A program made the translations under genes and the position numbers. 64,000 nt of DNA from Antilocapra americana (lineage: Eukaryota > Chordata > Mammalia > Artiodactyla > Antilocapridae): contig ML660203.1 of assembly GCA_007570785.1 (NCBI GenBank), positions 8,614,638-8,678,637 of the forward strand, in the 5' to 3' direction. Shown piece by piece: positions 1-17,000 of the stretch. The number at the start of each line of letters is the position of its first letter. Position 1 is the stretch's first letter. The notes under the pieces were generated by a model that saw nothing but the letters and a program-made list of their open reading frames with translations, was not told where the DNA came from and did no database searches.

Positions 1-445
1 GTTCTATAAATGGTCCCATGAAGATGGATTGTTTATGTGGAAAAATTAAAATGAAATTCCTTACTTATAGCATCCACAAGAAAATCCAGCCAAATCTGAT
101 ATTTGATTGTGAACAGCAAAACTATAAGGAAATATTAAGATATCTTTATGATCTTGGGCAGGGGGAAGTTTTCCTAAATTAGGGGAAAAAAATACATGTG
201 ACTCCATTCAGACTAAACTCCTAGGCATCCATAGACCCGTTAGATTAACTGACAGCCTAAACACAGGCTGGGGTCAGATATTTATCCTGTGCATAATCAA
301 TAAAGGGCTAGTGTCTGCAATATGCTTAAGTAACTCCTGCAAATCTGTAAGGCCAAAAAGAAAAATTGAGAAAAAAATATGAAAAGGGAATTGACTGAAG
401 AAGAAATTCCAATGGTCGATAAACATTAGCAAGTCTTTCAACTTA
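1..445. other. AT-rich non-coding DNA
   Basis: No gene, splice-bounded exon or repeat family that I recognise. It probably belongs to a FER1L4 intron, because ferlin exons start at 6693 and an upstream exon is required outside the window. Confidence 0.4.
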
Positions 446-598
446 GGACTCCCCTGGTGGTCCAGGGGTTAAAACTCTGCTTCCAATGCAGGGGTGGGGG
501 GTGGGGAGGTGAGGGTTCGATTGATCCTTGGTCGGGAACTAAGATCCCGCAGGCTGTGCAGTGCGACCAAAGAAACAAAATAAAACAACAACAAAACC
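446..598 (+). repeat. CHR-type SINE (tRNA-Glu derived)
   Basis: Starts with the diagnostic head ggactcccctggtggtcc, keeps the B-box-like ggttcgattgatcc and ends in an A-rich tail with AAAC units. CHR SINEs occur in cetaceans, hippos and ruminants. Confidence 0.8.
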
Positions 599-1892
599 TG
601 CACTTTAATTGTAATTTGACAGGCAAATAATTGAAACCGCGAGAAACCAATTTCCCTCCCTTCGATTGGAAAGATTAGACAGGGGCTGGGCAGCTGCTGG
701 TCGAAGGAGGCGTTAGTTCTCTTTGCTGGTGCGACCAGTTACCGCATGCTTACCGTCTATCTATCATCTTAATGTTCGAAAGAGCAGAAATCCAAAACAG
801 GTTGCACTGGGTTGAAATCAAGGTGTTGGCCCAACTGCCTTCCTTCTACAGGCTCTTGCAAACAATCATTTGCTTGTCTTTTTGACCTTCTACAGGCGGC
901 CTGTGTATCTTAGCTCATGACCTCTTCCTCCATCTTCAAAACCAGCAATGTAGCACCTTCAAATCTCTCTCCCTGATTCTCTCATCTCCCTCTTTCACTT
1001 ATAAAAATCTTTATGATTATATTGGACTCACCTGGATAATCTAGGCTACTTCCTTAATCTTGTAATCTTTAATTGCATCTGCAAAGTCTCTTTTACTACG
1101 TAAAGTAAGATATTCACAGGTTCAGGGATATTTGGACATCTTGTGGGACGATTTATTCTGCCTGCCACAGAATGTAAATTGTTATAACAACTTTGGAGAA
1201 CAGTTTGTAGTAAGATGTACAATATGTTAGCAAAGGGAAGATTCTCATAGCCAATACCCAGTAATTATGCTTCTAGATAAAATCCTAGAAAAAATTTCAT
1301 ATAATGTGTCTAAGAAAACATATATGCTCATTCTAGTATTATTAATAATAATGACAAATTTAGAAATAACCTATTTAGGATTAGGTCCCAAGTGTTCCTA
1401 AATAGGAGAGAGAGTGTGTGTGTATCGGTCATATAACAAATACTACAGTTAAACTGAATGAACTACGGTAACATGTATCAGCAAGGATATATCTCCCAAC
1501 AGAAATTTGGATGAAGTAAGCAAGTTTGATGATTCCCAGTTTGTGGAAGGTGACACCAGTGGGGCATTTCCCCTTCCTTTTCCTGAAAATCACCGCCAAA
1601 TAAGAATAATTAACAAAAAATCTGAGTTCCAATTATGCTGAAATCAGAGCCTTAAAACTGCAAACCACCAGGGCAGCTGAAGAGCCTTCAAGAGCTGTGC
1701 AGATGGAGTCATGTGCATGAAGGAAGGGAGAGAGGACATCATTCATCAGAGCTCAAGGTCAGCAGAGTCTATGTCCCAAGGGGGAAGAGCATACCCTGAA
1801 GATTAAAGCTAGCATCTCTCACCAAAAGCTAAAAATGCTGGATCAAATTTTAAAGACATCTTAAAACTTTTTAAAAAAATTTCATTGAGTCA
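599..1892. other. Non-coding, partly old repeat
   Basis: About 830-1170 resembles an old mammalian dispersed repeat (cttctacaggc..., atctgcaaagtctctttt...) that is also visible at 35.75-36.65 kb. I cannot name the family with confidence. The rest shows no coding signal. Confidence 0.35.
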
Positions 1893-1945
1893 TAGGTGAT
1901 TTACAATGTTGTGTTAATTTCTGATGTAAAGCAAAGTGATTCAGT

Positions 1946-1978
<33 letters not shown>
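1946..1978. repeat. (GT)n(AT)n microsatellite
   Basis: A run of GT units followed directly by AT units inside the antisense L1; probably length-polymorphic. Confidence 0.9.
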
Positions 1979-2356
1979 TTATATTCCTTTTCATGTGTCC
2001 ATTATGATTTATCACAGGATATTGAATATAGTTCCCTGTGCTATACAGTAAGACCTTGTTGTTTATCCATCCTACATATAATAGTTTGCATCTGCTAATC
2101 CCCAACTCCCAATCCATCCCTTCCCCACCTCCTCCCCCTTGGCAACCACAAGTCTGTTCTCTATGTCTGTGAGTCTGTTTCTGTTTCATAAATAAGTTCA
2201 TTTGTGTTATGTTTTAAATTCCACATATAAGTGATATCGTATGGTGTTTGTCTTTCTCTTTTTGACTTACTTCACTTAATATGGCAATCTCTAGCTCTAT
2301 CTGTGTTGCTGCAAATAGCATTATTTCATTATTTTTTATGCTGAATTGTATTCCAT

Positions 2357-2382
2357 TGTGTGTGTGTGTGTGTGTGTGTGTA
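2357..2382. repeat. (GT)n microsatellite
   Basis: About 13 uninterrupted TG units within the antisense L1. Confidence 0.9.
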
Positions 2383-2509
2383 TCATAACTTCTTTATCCA
2401 TTCATCTGTCAGTGGAAATTTAAGTTATTTCCATGTCTTGGTTATTGTGAGTAGTGCTGCTATGAACACAGGAGTACATGTATCTTTGTTGTTGTTGCTA
2501 TATTTTATC

Positions 2510-2635
2510 TATTTTTTTATTTTTTTGGGCCATGCCAAGAGGCATGCAGGATTTTAGTTCCTTGACCAAGGATCGAATCTTTGCCCCCTGTAGTGGAAGC
2601 AAAGTGTCCTAACCACTGGACTGCAGGGAATTCCC
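2510..2635 (-). repeat. CHR-type SINE nested in L1
   Basis: Antisense SINE ending in ccactggactgcagggaattccc. It is flanked by the direct repeat tgtatcttt at 2479-2487 and 2636-2644, a target-site duplication showing insertion into the older L1. Confidence 0.8.
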
Positions 2636-2754
2636 TGTATCTTTTTGAAGTGCAGTTTTTTTTTTTCTGGGTATATGCCCAGGAGTGGGATTGCTGGATC
2701 ATATGGCAACTCTATTTTCAGTTTTTTGAGAAACTTTCATACTTCAAAAACATC

Positions 2755-3392
2755 TTTTAAATGCAATGCTGAGCTTCCAAGAAAGTAAGAGATTTTAGAG
2801 TAGGAAAAAACCCAAAATAAAAGCAGGAACTGCTTTAAAATGCACCCATGGTTTTGTTATTATCCACGTATGGTGAAGCCAACAGATCAGATGGCTGCCA
2901 TTGAAAAGATTGTCTGCTGTTTGCTTCAGTTTTCTAGAGGTGGAGCAGGCTGTGCTTTGCAGGGTCACCCAGGAAAACATGAGGGCCAGTCAGAAGGCAG
3001 AAGGAACAAGAAGAGTATGAGGGCCAGAGCCTTTGCTGTGTGTGTGTGTTTTTAATGGGAAGGCGGGGCAAGGCAGCATAAGCAGGTTTATGTCTGGCTA
3101 GTTTGAATAATTCCTACGGGCTTTAGGGTACAGGAGTTGTCTCACTGTCTCTAGCTGTCTGTACCTGGCCGTGGGGATGATAAAAGCAGAGGAATATTAC
3201 TTTCTGGGGTATAAAGGCCAGATAGAGGAGGTGGTTGGATGTTGTATGGCATTTCTGGATTAGTTGGTTTGTATATGAAAAGTACTCTGGCAAATGTGTT
3301 GCTTGCTAACTCTAGGAATTAATCTCCCTGGCAGGGGCAGTCTCTCCAGGGTCAGTACAGCCCCAGATACCAGAGCATCAAAAATACAGAAA
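2755..3392. other. Non-coding, nothing recognised
   Basis: Short spurious reading frames only; no splice-bounded exon or clear repeat seen. Confidence 0.35.
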
Positions 3393-3620
3393 ATTGGACT
3401 AATGGTCCAGTGGTTGAGAATCTGTCTGCCAGTGCAGGGGCCACAGGATTCGATCCCTGATCAGGAAAGATTCCACATGCTTTGGGGCAACTGAGCGCCT
3501 GCACCTAAAGCCTGAGCTCTAGAGCCCACAAGCCACAACAAGAGAAGCCACCACAATGAGAAGCCCGCACACCACAATGAAGAGTAGCTCCTGCACAGCC
3601 AAAAACAAATAAAAGAAAAG
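3393..3620 (+). repeat. CHR-type SINE
   Basis: Diverged head (gactaatggtccagtggttgag) followed by the long body with gagcccacaagccacaac and gagaagccaccacaatgag, ending in an A-rich tail. Confidence 0.75.
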
Positions 3621-3974
3621 AATACAGAAAATATGAAAGTATAGCTAATACAGGAACTTAGAGAAAAGGAGTAGTAAAGCTGGCTTTCATCCCATACTCA
3701 CTCTGACCAGAGAGACCTCCTCTTCCTCATGACAGGCAGTGAGGACGGAAGATGAAATCCCGGGGCCAGCTGGAGCCCCCACACCTACACCTTCAGCATA
3801 AGGACGAACAAAGATAGGAACCTGCAAGGCAGAAGGAGACACCAAGGAAGCTTGTCTGTCTTAACTCTGGCATGGGTTAGAGGGGAAAAGTCTCCCTAAG
3901 CATCCCTGACCACAAGCTGCATTCTCACCCCTGGTGTAATCCCCGCAGGCTCAGCTGGAAGGTTTCATTCATTC

Positions 3975-4165
3975 GTTCATTTCCTTGTTTATTGTGTCTG
4001 GTTGCTCTGGGCCTTTGTTGTCGCCAGAGGGCCTTCTCTAGTTGAGGTGCATAGGCTCCTCATTGTGGCGGCTCCTTTTGTTGTGGAGCAGGGGACCTAG
4101 GCGCGAGGGCTTCAGTAGTTGCAGTACTTGGGCTCAGGAGCTGTGGCGTGTGGGCTCCAGAGCGA
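3975..4165 (-). repeat. CHR-type SINE, antisense, truncated
   Basis: Reverse-complement SINE body: ttgttgtggagcaggggacc, cttcagtagttgcagtac and gtggcgtgtgggctcc. Confidence 0.6.
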
Positions 4166-4289
4166 GAGTTGCTTGGAGGATTTAATTTAAAGTGGCTGCA
4201 GGTTGGTAGTTTGCCTAGGGAACTGGCGGGAGTGAAAACCAACCCTCCCTGGCAGAGAACACCCACAACAAGCCCTCAGCATGAGTCAT

Positions 4290-4800
4290 ACCAAATATGA
4301 GCCATGATGAAAAAGTACCAAAAGAAAAAGGAAAAAGCCATCAGGAGTAAGAATTTGCAAAAATAACAACAGATTCAGACTCCAAGGTCATTGATATTGG
4401 AATGACTAGATAGGGAATATGAAATGTTTAAAGAAATAGAATGAAATTAAAATGAGCAAGGAAAAAGAGACCATTACAAATAAACAGCAAGTTTGAAGGA
4501 CCAGTTAGAATGTTTAGAAATTAGAAATGTAATATTGAAAATTAAAAACTCAATGGTGGAACAAAAAATTTGAAGTCATTTCACAAAAGGAAACATATAT
4601 ATACAAGGCAAATAAGCACATTCAAAAGTGAAAAAAAAAGCTCAACATGTTTCATCAGCAGGGAAACACAAATTAACCTCAATGAGCTTCAATTTTACAT
4701 GCATGAGAATGACAAAAATAAAAAAAGATTGACAATACCAAGTGCTAGGAAAGATGAGGCTCAACTGGAACTCTGCTGTGTATAAATTCTATCTCAGTAA
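4290..4800 (+). repeat. Old L1 fragment
   Basis: The block acaataccaagtgctaggaa followed by ctcaactggaactc is typical of L1 ORF2 sequence. It is heavily diverged and encodes no intact frame. Confidence 0.5.
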
Positions 4801-5149
4801 TTTATGCATAAGTTATGTATTTACTAAATTACATAGTTTTCAAAAATAGAAAAAGTAAGTTTACTACATACAGTTTAAGCCATGAAAAATCATGCTTCTT
4901 TTTGCTTATATATTGCTTAGGGATGCATATATAGGTAACAGAAGTATTTTCTTTCTTGGTGTGTGCAAGAAACTCCAATTAAAAAACCCCAGATAAAGAA
5001 TCCTCCCTACTTTAGTGATGGAAAGGGAATTAAATCTGGTCAGGGACTCAAGAGACATTTGTTGGTAGTGTTTTATTTATGAAGCTGGGCACACACATGC
5101 TCATAGTATTATTTTTCTATTTAGTTAAAATATTCTTAATTTAACAAAA

Positions 5150-5455
5150 AAAGACTTCCCTGGTGGTCCAGTGGTTAAGAACCCACCTTGCGATGCAGGG
5201 GACACCAGTTTGATCACCGGTCCTGGAAGATCCCACATGCTGTGGAGCAGCTAAGCCCAGATGCCACAACTCTTGAGCCTGTGTTCTGCAGCTCCTGAAG
5301 CCTGCACACCCTAGAGCTCGTGCTCCACAACAAGAGAAGCTGCTGCAGTGAGAAGCCCAAGCCCCTTAATGAAGAGTAGCTCCCCCTCACAGCACAGAGA
5401 AATCGGTGTGCCCAGCAACCAAGACCCAGTGCAGCCAAAAATAAAATAATAAATT
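5150..5455 (+). repeat. CHR-type SINE, near full length
   Basis: Head gacttccctggtggtccagtgg, long dimer-like body and tail aaaataaaataataaat. Confidence 0.8.
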
Positions 5456-5596
5456 AAAAATGAAACAAAAAAGGGGATAAAAAGTGAAATAAAATAAACT
5501 ATGCTCATTGTGAAAGAGTGAAACTCAAATGATATGGAAAGTTATGAATTGAATAGCAAGTCCCTTATACAATGGAAACAGTGAAAACTTTATTTT

Positions 5597-6184
5597 GGGG
5601 GGCTCCAAAATCACTGCAGATGGTGACTGCAGCTATGAAATTAAAAGACGCTTGCTCCTTGGAAGAAAAGCTATGATCATCCTAGACAGCATATTAAAAA
5701 GCAGAGACATTAGTTTGCAAACAAAAGTCGGTCTAGTCAAAGCTATGGTTTTTCCAGTAGTCATGTATGGATGTGAGAGTTGGACTATAAAGAAAGCTGA
5801 GCACTGAAGAATTGATGCTTTTGAACTGTGGTGTTGGAGAAGACTCTAGAGAGTCCCTTGGACTGCAAGGAGATCCAACCAGTCCATCCTAAAGGAAATC
5901 AGTCCTGAATATTCATTGGAAGGACTGATGCTGAAGCTGAAACTTCCAATATTTTGGCCACCTGATGCAAAGGACTGACTCACTAGAAAAGACCCTGATG
6001 CTGGGAAAGATTGAAGGCGGGAGGAGGAGGGGACGACAAAGGATGAGATGGTTGGATGGCATCACTGACTCGATGGACATGAGTTTGAGTAAACTCCGGG
6101 AGTTGGTGATGGACAGGGAGGCCTGGCGTGCTGCAGTTCATGGGGTCACAAAGAGCTGCACACGACTGAGCAACTGAACTGACT
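5597..6184 (+). repeat. BovB LINE (RTE), 3' end
   Basis: 3' end of a BovB retrotransposon. Broken frames encode the end of its reverse-transcriptase polyprotein (ITADGDC, GLVKAMVFPVVMYGCESW, then [11 protein letters not shown]) and it finishes in ctgagcaactgaactgac. It is 5' truncated and interrupted by stops, so inactive. BovB 3' ends are diagnostic of ruminants among mammals with this SINE set. Confidence 0.9.
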
Positions 6185-6218
6185 ATACATGTTTCCACGT
6201 ATTTTGCTTCATTATATA

Positions 6219-6478
6219 TATTTTAAGTTGCATTTATTTATTTATGGCTGCACTGGATCTTCGCTGCTGCACAGGGCTCCTCTCTAGCTGTGGTGTGCTG
6301 GCTTCTCACCGCAGTGGCTTCTCATGTTGAGGGCTGTGGGCTCCAGAGTGTGCACTCAGTTGTGGCGCACAGGCTCAGATGCCCCTCAACACATGGAGTC
6401 TTCATGGACCAGGGATTGAATCCATGTCCCCTGCATTGGCAGGTGGATTCTTAACCACTGGACCACCAGGGAAGCCTT
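6219..6478 (-). repeat. CHR-type SINE, antisense
   Basis: Begins with a T-rich tail (tttatttatttatggctgc) and ends in aaccactggaccaccagggaagcc, the reverse of the SINE head. It lies about 200 bp before the first visible ferlin exon. Confidence 0.8.
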
Positions 6479-6692
6479 CATTATATTCCTGTTATACCTA
6501 TTTGTATGACCATAATTATTGTATTTCAATAATTAAGTGTAAGTCACCTCATCCAACCTCTCAGCTAACGTCTTGCAGTGGAAGAATTTTCCGTGGTAAC
6601 TTCCTGTTTTTACTAAATTGGAGAGTAGGCCCAGCAAGCACAACCTTGGGTTTTGACGTTTCTCTCATTTCCACCCCATACTGTCTCCCTAG

Positions 6693-12137
<5,445 letters not shown>

Positions 12138-12274
12138 CTCACCGTAGACACTCATCCCGTAATGCCAGCTCCTGCCTCCTTCCCACCAACTGGAACCATC
12201 CTGGAGTTGCCCTGTTTCCTCTGCCCAAACCTTCCAGGGAATCCAGTCTTGTCACCTGCACACCCACGGCAGAT

Positions 12275-12280
12275 AATAAA
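12275..12280 (+). promoter_or_regulatory. FER1L4 polyadenylation signal
   Basis: AATAAA 138 bp after the FER1L4 stop codon, the first canonical signal downstream. Confidence 0.75.
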
Positions 12281-12309
12281 TAATGCTCGGGGCAGAGAAT
12301 AGAGGTGTT

Positions 12310-14084
12310 CCTGGGTGACCTTGGGTGCTGGGGTTCACTGGCCTAATGCACAGGATGGGGGTGCTGCCCACATGGCCCTACTGCCAGGAGGAATAGGACC
12401 CAGGGGAGGTTCCCTGCTGAGGAGGCCTGGCCACTGAGGTGTCAGGCCCTGTGAGCAGCCCTCCTGCCCCTGTCAAGTGGCTGCTGCTGTTCCGTGACAG
12501 CTAAACCCTCTGTGTGCTCCATGAACTTGTAACCATGAGAGAAGGCAGGTCACTTAGGACATTTGGTTCCAAGTGACAGAAATCCCAACCCAAGCTGGCT
12601 GAAGCAAAAAGGGACTGTTCTGGCTTCCGCAGTGGTAATTCTCAGGATGTGCTGTTTCAGGCGCTGTTTGTCACAGGGTTCAGACAACGTCTGAACTGGT
12701 TCTCTCTGAGCCTGGCACTGCTATTCTCAGGGGAAGCTCACTGACGAAGACGGTCTCTCCCTGGAAGTACAGGATGACTGCGGCAATCCCGACTCTCCCC
12801 ATGCTCATATCCAGGAGGAAAGATTTTCTAGGCCTGCTGGAGCCTGGCTCGTTCTGGGTCGCTGGGGCCAGCGGGGATGGGGCATGCTGACTGGGGCCCT
12901 CCCCTGGAGCTTAGACGGGAGATCTACCCTCCTAAAAATCACACAAGCTGATGGGGTGGGCAGGGAGGTTCCCAGAGGAAACCCAGGATACTGTTAATAT
13001 GGGGAATGGTTCCTGGATGACCAAAAAAACAAGACTCACTGAAGTGGACATCATCATCTGCAATTTACAGACAGTGCCCACCAATAACATGTCCAAGGTC
13101 ACAGCTTGCAGGTGGCCAAAGTCAGAGCTGGGTCTCATGTCCATCTGCCTCTAGAAGTTTTGTGGTCATTGCTCTACTTTGCTTCTTCCCCCACTATTGT
13201 CTTATACTGAAACTCCCCGAGAAATGATCAGCTGAACTGACCAGCTTTTAAAATCCCTGGTTCCCCGGGCTGTGCAGTAGGGAGGTCTTACGGCTGATTT
13301 CCCACACGTCTGAATGGCTCTAATGGAAAGCCCTGATGAGGTCCAGAGCCGAGGTCTAATGCTAGCCCTGCCAGCACCACTACCTTCCCCTCCCCCCCGT
13401 TTTCCACTGGGTTCTGTGTCCACCCAGGAAACTGCAAAGGACCTGACTGGACTCCCCCTGGACACCAGGAGCCAGGAGGGGCTTGGCACAGAGCAGGGTC
13501 AGTAAGCAGGACAGGATCAGGTGACTGAGCCCAGGGAGGCAGGGTGGGGCCTCGGCTTTAGCCACTACTGCGGGGGGAAAGCCCCAGCCTACACACAGGG
13601 CCCATAACCAGTAGGGTCAGAAACTCACAAGCCTGGGAGCTGCGGTGACTCCAGGAAGCTCACCCTGGAAAGCTCCATCTTAGCCCTGGGGCTGAACCCA
13701 AAAGGCCCGAAGACTACAGTGGGAGGACTGACGACAGGGCTGTGGGGTGGACATCAGTCTGGTTTGAATAAAGTCCTATTAAGCCCGGGATGTTCATGTG
13801 GGGTCCCCAGAGCCACCTGCTCTGATCTGCTAGTCCTGACTGCCTTCAGTAAGTGGCTGCAATGAGGGGTTGTTCCCACATTCCAGCGAGACCCAAGAAC
13901 CACACGGAGACCAGCAAGTATATCACAATCAACAGATTTACCAACAACCTGGAGCTGCAACTGCCTCTTTGAATGGGGGTGGGGGGGGGGGGGGGTGGGG
14001 GAGTAGGGAAAGAAGAGGCTGGGAAAATAACCACAAAGTCAAAGAGAAATAGGAGAAAGAGGGAAGGGGTGGGGAGACAGACAA
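12310..14084. other. Convergent intergenic region FER1L4/ERGIC3
   Basis: The two genes end tail to tail here. About 12550-12900 looks like a degraded old mammalian repeat (ccaacccaagctggctgaagcaaaaaggg). A G-rich run lies at about 13977-14003. I did not find a clear AATAAA for the ERGIC3 side, so its 3' UTR end is undefined. Confidence 0.4.
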
Positions 14085-17000
14085 CTATGTTGTCTTCCCT
14101 AGATCAATTTTCTTCTGGATGGCTCGTGCTGAGTGGTAGATGAGAGAGTCGATGAGTCCGGCCACTGGGGAGAGAGACCAAGGCTGGCACTGGCCCAGGC
14201 AGGCCCTTGGTTTGACCTCTGGGCCTTGTCACCTGACTGGCCAGGTCAGCATCTCCTTTTGGCCCTTGAAGTGCCCCTCCTCTCTCAACCAAAACCCAAT
14301 TGAGGGGAAGGGCTGTCAAGCTTTCCACTCCCCACCACGCCCTCCACCCCAGACAAACACCCCACAGCTTCTGACCTGTAAACATGCCCCCGATGATGGC
14401 GCACACGCCGGTCAGGAAGTGTGTGAAGGACCTGGCAGAAGGGCAGGGAAGGTCAGCAGGCACCCTGCTCCCTGCAGGCCCAGGCCCCTCCCTTCCCCTG
14501 CTCTCACCTGTGCTTCTCTGTCAGCTTCACCATCATGGGTGAGAGCTCATACAGTACGAAGACTCCGGGAAGCCCCTGATCGCCCATCAGCCCGTTGGCG
14601 ACCTTCTCATGTCTGGTCACAGAGAACTGATTTGTCCTCAGCACCTGGCACAGGAGGGGAGACTGGGCCAGGGCCATGGCTGTGACCTGGCTCCCAACCC
14701 CAGTCCTACCCCCTGCTCCTGCCCCTGGTTTGGCCGTGCCTTGACTGTGTGGAGGAGAAAGTGAGGCCCCATACCAGAATCAAACACTGCAAGGCCTGGG
14801 GACCACCTCAATGCCCTCTCGCAGCCTGACCATCCCTGCTTTCCCTCCAGTCACCAGCTCTTTATGGGTTACCAATCCCAGCTCTGTATGGTGGACCCTC
14901 TCAGCGGGGGAGAACAGTAACTCTTCAAGGCTGCACCATGAACCCGGGGCAATGCTAGGCCTGGCATCCTCTCCACTCAGTCCTCACGCATTCTGCCATC
15001 TGCAGAGACGCTGTTCCACAGGCCACAGGAGATAGGAGGGAGGGGCACGGAAGGGTCAGCCTGGCTAGCCCCTGGCCCAGGGCAGAGCATGGGGGGACAG
15101 CGAGGCAGAGAGTCTACATGGGAGGAGTGGATGGCAAGTGGAAAAAGTGCTCTGAAGTCTGGCAGCCTGGAGCCTGAGCTCTAGCCATGGGGCAAATCAC
15201 CCAGCCCCTCTGAGCCTCAGCCTGTCACCCATCATATGGGGTAAGAGCAGGACTTCACTTCCCAGGCTGAAGGAATTCCCGGGCTTGGCACCACTGGGTG
15301 CCCTGAAGTCTGGGCCCCCTCGGACTCACCTCTCCGTCTACCTTCATGTACACCGTGGGCACCACCTTCACAAAATACTGGAACATCATGGAGGCTGTGG
15401 GGAGAAGAGGGCACGGGGCATGGGTGCGAGCAGGGTTGGGCCGCCGGGGGCTGCCTCCCGGGCTGGTACCTTGGGGTGCTGTGACGTTGGTGTGGTCCAG
15501 GGGGTTCACAATGCCCGGGTAGTCCTCCCCAAATGACAGATGCCGGATGTAGTGGGTCATGTTGATCTGCAAGCAATACCAGCGCCTGGGCCTCCAAGCA
15601 CTCGAGGCTCCGACAGGCCCCACCCTCTCAAAGGCTTTTCACACAGGCGCACCTGGGTCTGCAGACTGGGTGTGCGGAGATGGGTTTTCCCTTAGAGAAC
15701 CTGCCTGAGACAGGCACCCCAACTCCCACCTAGGAGTTCCTTCCTCAGGGTCTGGGGGCTCATGAGGCTGCAGAGTTTGAGGTTCTGGCTGCACCCACAC
15801 GAGACAATCACAGCACGGGCCCTTGGTGGCCAGGACTGGCTTTGCCCAGAAGCCCAGGCTGGAGGGGCCCCAGCTCCCTTGCCTGTTCTGCTCTTGTCTA
15901 GTCAAACAGCCACTAGAGGGATCTTTTAAAAACTATGCAAATCTGATTCCCTTATGATATGGCTTGAAGTAAGCAAGCAGCCTCCCACTGCTCCAGAAAG
16001 AGACCAGACTCCTCTGAACAGCACACGGCCTTTCAACCCTCCAGGCTCATCCTCAACCAACCACACAGCCCTATTTTTCCTTAGAAGTGCCCTAACCCTC
16101 CTGACCCCACCCCCAGGCTCCCTCTGCCCGGATGCTCTTGTCCAAGCCCATCCCCCATCTCCTGCCTATGCAGACCTCAGTTCAAAAGTCACACCAGTGA
16201 TCCTCACACTGCACCCTTGTCAGAACGTGGTTTATTTTTCTGTATCTGCTCCCCCATCCCAGGATGTCTCTACAGAGAATGAAGGCAGCAGCTAGGCTTC
16301 CACCTCCATCTGCCCTCCCTGATTTCCACCTGGTACGTACGTTGTCGAGGCCGAAGCTCTGCAGGTCATGGACTAGGAGAGAAGGGAGAAGGTGTCAGCA
16401 GAGGAGCAGGCTCTCCAGACCCTTACTCGGGCCTCCCCACTCCTCCTACTGGACCATGACCTGCCTGGCTTGTCTTCCACCCCTCATTCACTCACCAACC
16501 CGGCCCTGCTTGAGGGCAGCCAGAGGACCTGCTGTGGGCCTGCATGAGAGGTGAGAGTTCATGCCTTCTGTAGGGCTCACTTCTTCCCTCGCATGTGCAG
16601 GGGAGCCCTTCATGGGCACCACTCCAGGCCTTTGCTCCCACCAAGGCCCAAGGCCCTGCATCTCAGGAGATAAAGCTCATTGACGCAGGTCTTTCAGGAA
16701 CTAGAGCCAATGGCCAGTCATGAACCCCAAAGCAAGGTGGGACCTCAGAATGTGGTCCAAGCTCTTTCCCAGCCTCCTCTGCCCCATCCTCAAGCCACCA
16801 AAGAGAACCCAGCAGGCACTCTGCACCCCCTGTTCCAGAACAAGTTCTTCCTGCCCTCGAACCCTGATCCCTCCTGCTATAAAGAACCCCAGCTAATGGA
16901 TACACCCATGGTTTATTATAGTCACCCAGCCATCAGGCCAGAAAGGGCCCCCTCCCAGGCCCACCCACACCCACCCCCCTTCTTGGGAGGTCAGGCTGCC

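Larger units (their letters stand above)
1893..2754 (-). repeat. L1 LINE 3' end, antisense
   Basis: Reverse-oriented ruminant L1 3' sequence: ttcattgagtcataggtgatttacaatg, then the cttaatatggcaatctctagc and tccattcatctgtcagtgg blocks. It contains two microsatellites and a nested SINE. It carries no intact reverse transcriptase. Confidence 0.75.

Noticed and set aside
446..598. tRNA-like A and B boxes in many repeats
   Set aside because: They belong to tRNA-derived CHR and Bov-tA SINEs; no intact cloverleaf tRNA gene was seen.
1946..2382. Repeated GT/AT tracts as a regulatory array
   Set aside because: Ordinary microsatellites inside an antisense L1 3' end.
5595..6177. Reverse-transcriptase-like frames as a host gene
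   Set aside because: They are the 3' end of a truncated BovB retrotransposon with stops between the frames.
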